This document shows positions 25,254-37,100 of a DNA stretch of 64,000 nt, one piece after another. Source of the stretch: Astropecten irregularis (lineage: Eukaryota > Echinodermata > Asteroidea > Paxillosida > Astropectinidae); contig OZ020253.1 of NCBI GenBank assembly GCA_963971285.1, positions 4,154,001 to 4,218,000 on the forward strand, in the 5' to 3' direction. Under the pieces are notes generated by a model, which saw nothing but the letters and a program-made list of their open reading frames with translations, was not told where the DNA came from and searched no databases. Each line of letters begins with the position of its first letter. Within the stretch, counting starts at the first letter, position 1. Both the position numbers and the translations under genes were made by a program.

Positions 25254-25602
25254 ATGTACTGGTAACATTATACTTTGGTAGGAAACCAAAACCGAAATCT
25301 TCACAGATTTACCTATAACTTGCAGGGTATAAAGATGGTGATGGTAGAAACATACCATTAAAACCTTTCTGCCTGGAATGCTGTATTTATCCAGAAAAGA
25401 GTAAAACCAATGACTAAAAACGGACTTGATCTCAAGAAAATTTAAACTCCTGTGAAAAGATTTGGAAATACATGTACCTTTAGCGTGGGCACCGTATGGG
25501 ACTGGGAATTTCACAGATGACAGTTACTGTATCTTTCTTGATATCTTTGGCCATGAATCTGCATTTCTTTGACAAAAACCAAAGTATGAAATTACCTTTA
25601 AG
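25254..25602 (+). mobile_element. M1 MITE
   Basis: Copy with a degraded left end and a complete right end. Confidence 0.7.
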
Positions 25603-26135
25603 AGTGTAGTAAATTTGCTTCAATTTGTATGAGCATTAGGATGGACATTGGAAAAATAACATAATTACAGAATTCATAACGATCACATTTTTGATACAGA
25701 AATTTTTCAAATGCTTAAAAAATGAAAAACGTGAAATATGTCTTGTTTCATTATAAAGCAGTGAGAGGACGGATCCATTTATTTGAAAGAAAATATGATA
25801 TAAAATTTTTTACAAAACTTTCAAGACACATAAAACTGGCAATATCCACACAGCCATAACTTATAAGAATATCTAAGCATTGCCATTCTGTTGTATCACA
25901 CACACTGGACACTTATAAACTCTTGGTGGCACACACAATAGACACTTATAAACTCTTGGTGGCAGCAAACACATCAGTCCACTCCTTTTTTAGCATGCCG
26001 ATATCGTATCACGTACACAACAATCGGCTGCAATGTAGTAAACCAAATTTCACAGTGGATGATTTTTACTTAATTTACATACTAGTTTCTGGCCACTGAC
26101 ATAAAAATATGTTTCCTGTAATTGAAGTGGATATT

Positions 26136-26195
26136 GGGCCTTTCTCAAAGCTCGGCTCCGGCTCAGACTCCGGAGCCGAGCTTTGAGAAAGGCCC
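26136..26195. repeat. Perfect hairpin, 26-bp arms
   Basis: GGGCCTTTCTCAAAGCTCGG continues to CTCCGG and is mirrored exactly after 8 bases. It abuts the M5 copy at 26199, whose ends it resembles only in the GGCTC part. Confidence 0.85.
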
Positions 26196-26198
26196 ATA

Positions 26199-26400
26199 GG
26201 GCGTTTACGAAACGGAGGCTCAGGCTCAGGCACCATTTCGTAAATTCATTCTAAAATGACGGGTATCAACATAGAGGATTTTGGCTGCGGTTCTGAAGTA
26301 GATTCTCTGGTTTGAAAAAGGAAATCAGAGCTTCAGCTTCAATGGAAGCATAGGGATGACAGAGACAAAGCCGGAGCCCGAGCCTCTGTTTTGTAAACCC
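26199..26400 (-). mobile_element. MITE family M5, variant b
   Basis: Ends GGGCGTTTACGAAACGGAGG and CTCTGTTTTGTAAACCC; same core as at 8227 in reverse orientation. Confidence 0.65.
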
Positions 26401-26408
26401 TCTACGTG

Positions 26409-26899
26409 ACTAAGGGTGCACCCAAGTAAATAGGGCCAAAATCTGTCCGCCGAGCTCATTAATAAAAGTTAAGCACTCAATATATTTTAAATAAGAGAGT
26501 TGTGAGAGGTATGAAATGAAGGATTGAAGAAATATGGCACTGGACCTCCTGCCTGGACTCTGGGCTTCCATTTCTGACCATTTTTGATGCAATTGGGTGA
26601 GAAAGTGGGTCTATTTCAGCCGCTTTGCAGAGGGATTTTTTTTTTAAAATGGCTTCTTTGACTGGAGTGATCCATACCTTGTTTTAGGGGTGATCAGCTG
26701 AGAATGAGTATATCTCAAAAATTCAATGGTCAACCCACCATAAAATGAAAAGAAAATGAAAGGTGACATGTTCATCATCATTTTTCTGTGCAACTTGAAC
26801 AGCTGTGAGAGTTCTGTATATTTTTAAAAGATTTTTGAAGTTTGAGGATTTATCACTGTATTGTCTATGGGAGTTTATTTACCTGGGTGCAACCCTAAG
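26409..26899. mobile_element. MITE with CTAAGGGT ends
   Basis: CTAAGGGTGCACCCAAGTAA is mirrored by TTACCTGGGTGCAACCCTAA; about 490 bp without coding capacity. Confidence 0.55.
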
Positions 26900-27826
26900 C
26901 CATGAAAACAAATCTGTTTGGCGCCACCAAGTGTCCACTAAAGTATTCAAAAACATCAAAACGTGCATAAGCATTCGGATTCAATGAACACTAAACAATG
27001 CAGTAACACACTTGTTCCTCTTTGGTTCATAGAGCCAAAATTTCTTTCGGCAATTTCACAAACTATCTCTGTGACAAACACAATTTTTCAAACGGCTGAA
27101 AATCAAACTCCAATTTAAAAAAAATACAACATGATGCATCTATGTACGCACATTTTGGAATGTATTGAATAAATTAGTTATTTACAAAAAGTAAAAATTG
27201 GTGGCATTGTTTTGAAGATAAGGAATAAACTTTCTAATGCGTTTTATGGAAATAAAATATATTTTTGTGGTTATGTTTAGTTTAGATTAGGTGAAAAGTC
27301 GCCAGGTATCATCAGCCTACCCAGCTATTCAAAGGCAACATTCTGTTCACTTATCTCATTCAAAACCCTTAAAAAAGGCTTTCGCGGGTTAAAATTGAAC
27401 AATATCTGGACAACTTGTTATTGTCATTCAAGTCAACATAAAAACCTGGGGTGCGTTCCGCTTGCGCGAAGATATGTGAAAATGTTCGCGCCGTTTGCAT
27501 TACACTTGGATTTTGAAGTGGATCGCACACGCAACATATGGCGAACATGTGTTGCGTATTGCGTCGATCTTTTATTCAATGTAGTTAGCCAACTTCAGCA
27601 AACACCTCCTCTACACCGTTATGTTAAGCGAACATTGTGAGAACTCGGAGAAAAACCCTAGTAGCATAGGAGAGAACCAACGCACAACTCTACTCACATA
27701 TGACCCAAGCCCACCTATGCCCCCCCCCCCCCCCCACGATATCAAGCCACAAAGGAGAGTGACTTCGTTGTGGCCAGGCCAACCTCAGAATTCATATGCT
27801 TTGAAAACAATGATGGATTCAAATCG
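26900..27826. other. Gene-free stretch
   Basis: No coding signal. A poly-C run lies at 27720-27735. The last part is probably 3' flank of the GNAT-PARP gene. Confidence 0.4.
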
Positions 27827-27832
27827 TTTATT
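27827..27832 (-). terminator. Poly(A) signal of GNAT-PARP gene (candidate)
   Basis: AATAAA on the minus strand, about 157 bases past the stop codon. It is the only canonical hexamer I noticed close downstream. Confidence 0.45.
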
Positions 27833-27988
27833 GAGGGAGCGCTAACGCGGCCAAAAGGCGTGTCTACTGGCTGAATCCAGTTGAGTTCAAAGACGCAGCC
27901 AGACAATTGGGACCGGGCTTCATTTTGTTTCACTCACTCTTTCAGTATGCGATGAACGGAGGGTGCCCTCTGTAGCCAGCCTGCGGTA

Positions 27989-28111
27989 TCATTCTAGTTT
28001 GTATTCTATGAGATACAAAGGAAGTGCTTGGCAAGGATCAAAGATGACGTATTCCTGACATCCACTTATCATTCCATCACCTCCGCTAAGCAAGGATAAT
28101 CTGCCAGGAGT
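27989..28111 (-). CDS. GNAT-PARP gene exon 14, terminal
   Basis: It encodes residues 661-700 and the TGA stop. CQEYVIFDPCQALPLYLIEY is the C-terminal PARP strand pair; Glu680 occupies the catalytic glutamate position (E-Y-V-I-Y in canonical members), so the transferase glutamate is kept although the triad histidine is not. Confidence 0.9.
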   Translation of the reverse strand, partial: TPGRLSLLSGGDGMISGCQEYVIFDPCQALPLYLIEYKLE

Positions 28112-31100
28112 CTGTCAAAAACAACCCAAAATACAAGTAATAAACTGCTGCAAACTGTGACTGTGACAAATTTGCTAAGCATGATATTTCTGTCTTCATA
28201 AAAACAGGATTAACAACCAAATTTCAATGTGTTGTGTGTCACTTGTGATTGTTCTTTGGCTGTTGTTCTAAGATCAAAACCATAACCATTCTTTATGTTT
28301 TATAAGTAAAATTAAGCTGGGTTTACGTTATTTTCTCGTGACTCAAATTTTCACGTTTATTATTTCATGTACATGTTTGATCAGACAAAGTGTGAGTGCT
28401 GTTCTGTGACCTTTACCATTCATATTTATATACCTTTATTGGAGGTTAGTTTTGAGAAAGACAATTTGTGCTAAGCAATTTTCTGTGCTTAGCAATTCCA
28501 TGAAATTGGCCCCTGGTTGGCAGAGCAAGACTGGTTTACCATATTTACAGGCCTTACTTCTGTTAATAATGATAATAAATGAATACTTGTATAGCGCTAT
28601 ATCTAATTACAAACTACTCAAAGCGCTTATTATCATTATCCCTGGTCATCTGTTACATTCCTGAAACCATCTCAACTCCCTGGGAAGTATAAAGCCACCC
28701 CAGCTGCCCGCAAAGCACACTGGAGCTAATCAAACCACAAAGCCATCTCTACCCTCACAGGTACCCATTTACACATAGGTGAAGAGGAGCAATCCTTTTC
28801 CAAGGACGCAAGCACCACTAGCCCATGGCTGGATTCGAACCCACAATCTGTAGATTGACCACAAGACCTTGAGTACGACACGCCAGACCACTAGGCCAAG
28901 GTACCCCACATAAACAACTGTAATGATTGGCGATGATGGCCATACTTTTGGAAATCATCATGATATAAAGTTGAAGCAAACGTCTTGACTTACCACGATT
29001 GTGTCATATCCCTCCGGGGGAATAGTTCTGGTGTTATCAGTCTTTACGATGGAATCAGTCTTACCCAGACCAACATCGGCAAGAATGATCTTACCAAGCT
29101 GCCAATATACAACACAAGACAACAGAAACATTTATTTAAATGCCATGCAAGAATCGGGTGGGGACCGGTGACAAACAATATATGTTACATGGAATTTCAG
29201 GTGGTAACCGGTATTCGCTTAGCAAACCTATTCGTTCTGTCCTAAGCGGACTTGTATACTTAGTATGAATATTCATAGATCATTTAAAAGTAAACAAAGA
29301 AAAGTTGACGAGCGGGATTCGAACCAGCGATCTCCAGAATACTGTACCGCTGGTTCGAATCCCGCTCCAGTAAACTTTTCTTTGTTCACTTTTCAATGAT
29401 TTAAAATTCAGTCAGTTTCCCTTGTAGTTATTTGATAAAATACTAAAGATGTCAGTGTGAGTACATAAGGAAGCTACGAAATGTTGACACAGGGTCAACT
29501 GAGGTAGCCTTGAACAGGCTGCTGTGGTGGGATTAGAACCCGCAACCATCTCTAGTGTAGACGTATTGGTTTATACATACAGCTAGGCCTACTTGATGTA
29601 TGATATCCGTTCGAAGGTCACCTGATGCTGCTGTGGTGGGATATGAACCCGCAACCATCTCTAGTGTAGACGCATTGATAAATACATATATCTACTTGAT
29701 GTATGATGTACGTTCAAAGGTCAACTGAGGTAGCACAGGCTTCTGTGGTGGGATTAGAACCCGCAACCATCTCTAGTGTAGACGCATTGATAAATACATG
29801 TAGCTAGGCCTACTTGATGTATGATGTACGTTCAAAGGTCAACTGAGGCTGCTGTGGTGGGATTAGAACCCGCAACCATCTCTATTGTAGACGCATTGAT
29901 AAATACATGTAGCTACTTGATGTATGATGTATGTTCACACGTCAACTGAGGTAGCCTTGAACAGGCTACTGTGGTGGGATATGAACCCGCAACAATCTCT
30001 AGCGTAGACGCATTGATAAATACATGCAGCTACTTGATGTATGATGTACGTTCAAACGTCAACTGAGGTAGCACAGGCTGCTGTGGTGGGATTAGAACCC
30101 GCAACCATCTCTAGTGTAAACGCTTTGATAAATACATGTAGCTGTTGCAACAAATCTAAAAATTTGACAAAACTATATCATAAACGCCCTCTATCATCCA
30201 ATCCCTACTTTTGGTACCGAATTTGCAAATTTGATAAGTAGATTCGTTGCCAGTCCCCAAATTGTCAATGTTAAGTATGAAAACTATGGCCAGCAGCTTC
30301 AGCGGCAGTGAGAAGTTAAGTCCAATGCTGCATGCAATTCGTATCGTACCGTTGCCACCAAACCCTACAGTTTGACTGGGAACCAGTCTATTAAAGATGG
30401 AACTAGCTGAATGAACGTGAACGCAATGGTAACTTGTTCTTACATAGCCTCGCTATCCACCTTCAATGATGTTTTTTGCCACAAATCTGACAAACAACAA
30501 CCAAATAAACCGATACACTGGAAATACTGCCTTTTTAACGTGACCACTAACATCTCTGAACGCAAAATTGGATTTGAAAATCCGTCAACAAAACTGTGAT
30601 TCCTAGTTTTGTCGTACCGGATTTGTAAATCCAAGGATTCAAAGATTTGTTGCAACATTGATACTTGGTGTATGATGTACTTACTGCAGAGAAGTGAGCA
30701 GCTTTTGATGCATGCTGGCTGAAGTATAACCCAACACCAAACTCCCCATGATTGAAATCTGCAATGAACATCAGGTACCAACAGATAGAATTTAAAGATA
30801 TAATACATGATTGGTAAAGGACACAGAACAACACTCACACTTTAGTGATGTTATTTGTGGACTTTGGAGGGCACAGGACGCAATATACATACCAGAAACT
30901 GTAGCTTTAGCTTTATACAGTTTTTTTTTTTTTTAACTTGGTTTAAGTCCTAGAAATGTGCTATTGACAAAATCCACGGTGTTGAATTTTGAAACGTGAA
31001 CAAAGAAAAATTTACTGGAGCGGGATTTGAACCAGCAACCTCCAGAATACTGTACTAGCACTCTTACCAGCTGAGCTATCCATGTTGGTGGTGTCCTTTT

Positions 31101-34100
31101 AATAAACATAGATAATTGACTATTAGGGACACCACCAACATAGGGCTGGATAGATCAGTTGGTAAGAGCGCCGGTACGGTATTCTGGAGGTTGCTGGTTC
31201 GATAGAGGATATTATCTTACCTTGTTCACTGAAGCCATTGGATAATATCTTAGTGATTCTCTCGGGATGTTGTAAGGTGCCACACAGGTACATCTTAGTG
31301 CGGATGCTGGGATCTCGTAGATGACTGCATCTTGTGTTGAACATCTCAGTGGCAGAGGCAGAACAGTTGGCCTGAAATCAAAACCAATGAGTGGACAACA
31401 CATATCAATCCATCAATCAGTGGGAGCATGCGCCGCGGCAGCGCGTTGCCACATCTACCTTCGAGCGGTACTCCTTCAGTCTTCTCATAGCCATCCCCCA
31501 GGCAGCCACGCGACCCATCCCAATCCCATCAAAATAACGATCCATCTGACGCAACCACGTGTCGTGTGGACGCCCTACCGGGCGAGTCCTACCAGTAGGT
31601 TCTCTCATAGAGAGAATTCGTCTGGCAGGATCGCTCCCAGGGAATCTAGCCACATGACCATACAGTTGGATATGGCGCTCATGTATCATATATGCAGGTA
31701 ATAGGTTTCATCTGACTCTCCCTGAGTAACCTCTCGTTAGACACAAGGTCTGACCAGCATGTAACACATAACAGTTGGATAACTAACTAAACTAACTGGA
31801 GAACTTTATAGATGCATTATCTGCACTGCTGCTTGAATTGAGGAAAAACCTTCCAAATTGACCGGTCTTGAGCTGCCACTTCTGCTTCTTCAACTGGGCA
31901 CCCAGTGTCCTGGAGCCTTTCTCAAAGCTTGACTCAGGCTCCGGCTTCATGTCTGTCGACCGGTGGCCGATGATGAGACAGTGCGGCCAAGCCTAAAGAC
32001 CCTGGACAGGCATTCATCTGCCGTCACTGCAGCCGAGTCTGCCGTACCAGTATTTGTCTTGTTTCATGTAGGGACTGAGTTTCAATCTGGGTTGGAAAAT
32101 CTCAACCCTGCTCCACAGTAGGGTTGGGATTGGAAAGAATTCCACTGATGACCATCATTTGTGCACAACTCTATGCCACCAACAAAGGGCGTTTTGAGCA
32201 AAATGGCTGCTGCTGTTGGAAGTGTACAATTTTTAGGAAAAAAACCCTGTAAAAACTCACTTTTCAGACATGCTACCCCAGTTTTACACACCTGAGATTG
32301 AAGTGCATCATAATTTGTATCCAATAAGTTAACTCTTGGAGGATGTAATCTTTGTTGGTAATGGTCATCAGTGGAATTCTTTCCTTGAGATCAACCCGGG
32401 TTGAAGGCAACCTCAGGGTTGACGCTGGGTTGAACATTTTCCAGTGTGAATTGATGTCGATTTTCAACCCTGCATCAACCCAGAGATTTGTCTAGTATGA
32501 AAATCCGTTGAGATGTTTAATAGTGCAAGAGTTCAAACATACCTTAATTGTTTTGGAGATGACACACATCCCAGCCATAACTGAGTCATCCATGCTCTGT
32601 TTGAATTCCTCTGCAATCTTCCAATTTATGAGGCCATCAGACGGAGACGAGTCTGTGTAGAAAGCATCGATATCAAGGGAAACAAACTTAGTTATAGGTC
32701 ATATGATGAGATGTAATGGTTTGCATGCTGGAGTGACATTGAGAGAAGGTTTGTGGTAACATTGCATATGGAATCTCTTTGAAATCTCAATATTATAAAG
32801 GACTATAAATAAATAAATAAATATAACTTATAGACCGATCCGAGCGCACGACATACCATCCACCATTACTGCGGTGTCCCACGCCCGCCTTTTGTGTGGC
32901 AACAAAAGAATTTACACTCCGCCACCCTGGGGACGTACACCCTGCAGTATAGAGTGCGGCGGATTGTAACTTGTTGCCACACAAAAGGCGGGCGGGGACA
33001 CTGCAGTAATGGCGGATGGTATATCGTGCCGTCGGATCGGACTAAATATTAATCCGAACAACAAATGTTTGAATGGTGCCCTCTTTTAATAACAAAAATA
33101 AACTGCGGTGGTGTTTTTCGGTATACATATGACATCAACTCCGGCTCAGTACGTGCCGCACAACTTATTCTTGAAAGGAATCTACAGCACCATCGACATC
33201 CCTGGGTACTGGCTTCCCACTACCACGTGACTTTGATCGCCCTTTTTCCTTTTTTTCTATAACCATCACGAGAAATAACTCTTTCCCTTTTATAATACAG
33301 TATTCTTAAATGAAATGAAAGGACTATTAACTGAAATGTAACAGATCTGTTCATCTCAGCCAGTTTAAATTCCTTCCTCTTTTTGTTGCAGTTAGTATTA
33401 AAGTAAAAAGGTAAAACACTCAACATTTCACCCTACAGCGCAACTTCGATAAGATTAAGAGAAAAAAATTAGAATATTTTACCTGTTTCTGTCGTTCCAA
33501 GTGTCATAATTTTTTGCTGTAAATCTCTGATTAGTTTGTCAGTCTCTTCATCGTCAGAACTGTCGTCATCTGTAAGAGGACGACAACCTGGTTAGATCAG
33601 TTGGCTTGAGGGGAAAATAACTGGACTGGAACCCGAGACCCCTGGAATACCATATGAGGCCTCCCTATAGTCAACTGTCTTTGGTTGGGGTGCCAGTCAG
33701 AAGCCATATAACCCATTAACTGCCATACCAGTGCTCTACCATCTGAGCTATCAAGCCCTATGATGGGGCCTCCCTATAGTCAACAATCTTTGCTCAGGGT
33801 GGCAGTCAGAAGCCATATAACCCATTAACTGCCATACCAGTGCTCTACCATCTGATATCCAGTCCTATGATGGGGCCTCCCTAATGTCAACTACATTTGC
33901 TCAGGGTGCCAGTCAGAAGTCATATAACCCATTAACTGCCATACCAGTGCTCTACCATCTGAGCTATCCAGTCCTATGATAGGGCCTCCCTATAGTCAAC
34001 TATATCTTTGCTCAGGGTGCCAGTCAGAAGCCATATAACCCATTAACTGCCATACCAGTGCCCTACAATCTGAGCTATCCAGCCCTATGATGGGGCCTCC

Positions 34101-37100
34101 CTATAGTCAACTATCTTTGCTCAGGGTGCCAGTCAGAAGCCATATAACCCATGAACTGCCATACCAGCACTGTACCATCTGAGCTATCCAGCCCTATGAT
34201 GGGCCTCCCTATAGTCAACTATCTTTGCTCAGGGTGCCAGTCAGAAGCCATATAACCCATTAACTGCCATACCAGCACTGTACCATCAGAGCTATCCAGC
34301 CGTATGATGGGCCTCCCAATAGTCAACTATCTTTGCTCAGGGTGCCAGTCAGAAGCCATTATAACCCATTAACTGCCATACCAGTGCCCTACCATCTGAG
34401 CTATCCAGCCGTATGATGGGCCTCCCAATAGTCAACTATCTTTGCTCAGGGTGCCAGTCAGAAGCCATTATAACCCATGAACTGCCACACCAGCACTCTA
34501 CCATCTGAGCTATCCAGCCCTATGATGGGGACTCTCTATAGTCAACTATCTTTGCTCAGGGTGCCAGTCAGAAGCCATACATATAAACCATGACCCGCCA
34601 TACCAGCACTCAACCAACAGAGCTATCCAGCCCTATGATGGGGCCTCCCTATAGTCAAATATCTTTGCTCAGGGTGCCAGTCAGAAGCCATATAACCCAT
34701 CAACTACCATACCAGCACTCTACCAGCTATCCTGTCCTATGATGGGGCCTCCCCATAGTCAACTATCCTTGCTCAGGGTGCCAGTCAGAAGCCATATAAC
34801 CCATGAACTGCCATACCAGCACTCTACCATCTGAGCTATCCTGTCCTATGATGGGGCCTCCCTATAGTCAACTATCTTTGCTCAGGGTGCCAGTCAGAAG
34901 CCATATAACCCATCAACTACCATACCAGCACTCTACCATCTGAGCTATCCTGTCCTAAGATAGGGCCTCCCTATAGTCAACTATCTTTGCTCAGGGTGCC
35001 AGTCAGAAGCCATATAACCCATGAACTGCCATACCAGCACTGTACCATCTGAGCTATCCAGCCCTATGATGGGCCTCCCTATAGTCAACTATCTTTGCTC
35101 AGGGTGCCAGTCAGAAGCCATATAACCCATTAACTGCCATACCAGTGCCCTACCATCTGAGCTATCCAGCCGCATGATGGGCCTCCCAATAGTCAACTAT
35201 CTTTGCTCAGGGTGCCAGTCAGAAGCCATTATAACCCATTAACTGTCATACCAGCACTCTACCATCCGAGCTATCGAGCCCTATGATGGGGCCTCCCTAT
35301 AGTCAACAATCTTTGCTCAGGGTGGCAGTCAGAAGCCATATAACCCATTAACTGCCATACCAGTGCTCTACCATCTGATATCCAGTCCTATGATGGGGCC
35401 TCCCTAATGTCAACTACATTTGCTCAGGGTGCCAGTCAGAAGTCATATAACCCATTAACTGCCATACCAGTGCTCTACCATCTGAGCTATCCAGTCCTAT
35501 GATAGGGCCTCCCTATAGTCAACTATCTTTGCTCAGGGTGCCAGTCAGAAGCCATATAACCCATTAACTGCCATACCAGTGCCCTACAATCTGAGCTATC
35601 CAGCCCTATGATGGGGCCTCCCTATAGTCAACTATCTTTGCTCAGGGTGCCAGTCAGAAGCCATATAACCCATGAACTGCCATACCAGCACTGTACCATC
35701 TGAGCTATCCAGCCCTATGATGGGCCTCCCTATAGTCAACTATCTTTGCTCAGGGTGCCAGTCAGAAGCCATATAACCCATTAACTGCCATACCAGTGCC
35801 CTACCATCTGAGCTATCCAGCCGTATGATGGGCCTCCCAATAGTCAACTATCTTTGCTCAGGGTGCCAGTCAGAAGCCATTATAACCCATTAACTGCCAT
35901 ACCAGTGCCCTACCATCTGAGCTATCCAGCCGTATGATGGGCCTCCCAATAGTCAACTATCTTTGCTCAGGGTGCCAGTCAGAAGCCATTATAACCCATG
36001 AACTGCCACACCAGCACTCTACCATCTGAGCTATCCAGCCCTATGATGGGGACTCTCTATAGTCAACTATCTTTGCTCAGGGTGCCAGTCAGAAGCCATA
36101 CATATAAACCATGACCCGCCATACCAGCACTCAACCAACAGAGCTATCCAGCCCTATGATGGGGCCTCCCTATAGTCAACTATCTTTGCTCAGGGTGCCA
36201 GTCAGAAGCCATATAACCCATCAACTACCATACCAGCACTCTACCATCTGAGCTATCCTGTCCTATGATGGGGCCTCCCCATAGTCAACTATCCTTGCTC
36301 AGGGTGCCAGTCAGAAGCCATATAACCCATGAACTGCCATACCAGCACTCTACCATCTGAGCTATCCTGTCCTATGATGGGGCCTCCCTATAGTCAACTA
36401 TCTTTGCTCAGGGTGCCAGTCAGAAGCCATATAACCCATCAACTACCATACCAGCACTCTACCATCTGAGCTATCCTGTCCTATGATGGGGCCTCCCCAT
36501 AGTCAACTATCCTTGCTCAGGGTGCCAGTCAGAAGCCATATATCCCAGTGCTCTACCATCATATCCTAGTTGGAATGATTCTTACCTAGATTAATGCCGT
36601 TGGACGATCTAACTCTTGAGCCCAGAGCGACATCAATCTTCAGGTCTGCCAACTGCTGCTGTAGAAAATCTTTCTCTGGATACAAAGGAAAATCACACCA
36701 ACACAAAGATCCAAGTTAGTGGAGGCATCCCATGTTAGAGCACGAGTGGACTTTTCAGTAGACCCTCTTCATCCAGATCAGATTTTTCTCTTAAGAAAAC
36801 TACTTTAAAAATCCTGTTTGAAATCAATCAATCAATCAATCAGTGGGAGCATGCGCCGTGGCAGCGCGTTGCTGCATCTACCTTTGAGCGGTACTCCTGC
36901 GGTCTTCTTATGGCCATCCCAAAGGCAGCCACGCAACCCATCCCCATCCCAGCAAAATAACAATCCATCGGACGCAACCACGTGTTATGTGGATGCCCTA
37001 CGCAGCGAGTCCTACCAGTAGGTTCTCTCAATTAGAGAGAATCCGCCCGGTAAGATCACTCGCAGGAAATCTAGCCACATGACCGTACAAAGCGTTTAAA

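Noticed and set aside
24975-25514. A single 179-codon protein on the minus strand
   Set aside because: Its N-terminal half is M1 sequence and intron-like; only the part after the acceptor at 25146 is coding-like.
33650-36562. CRISPR array
   Set aside because: Eukaryotic context; units are full tandem repeats without unique spacers.
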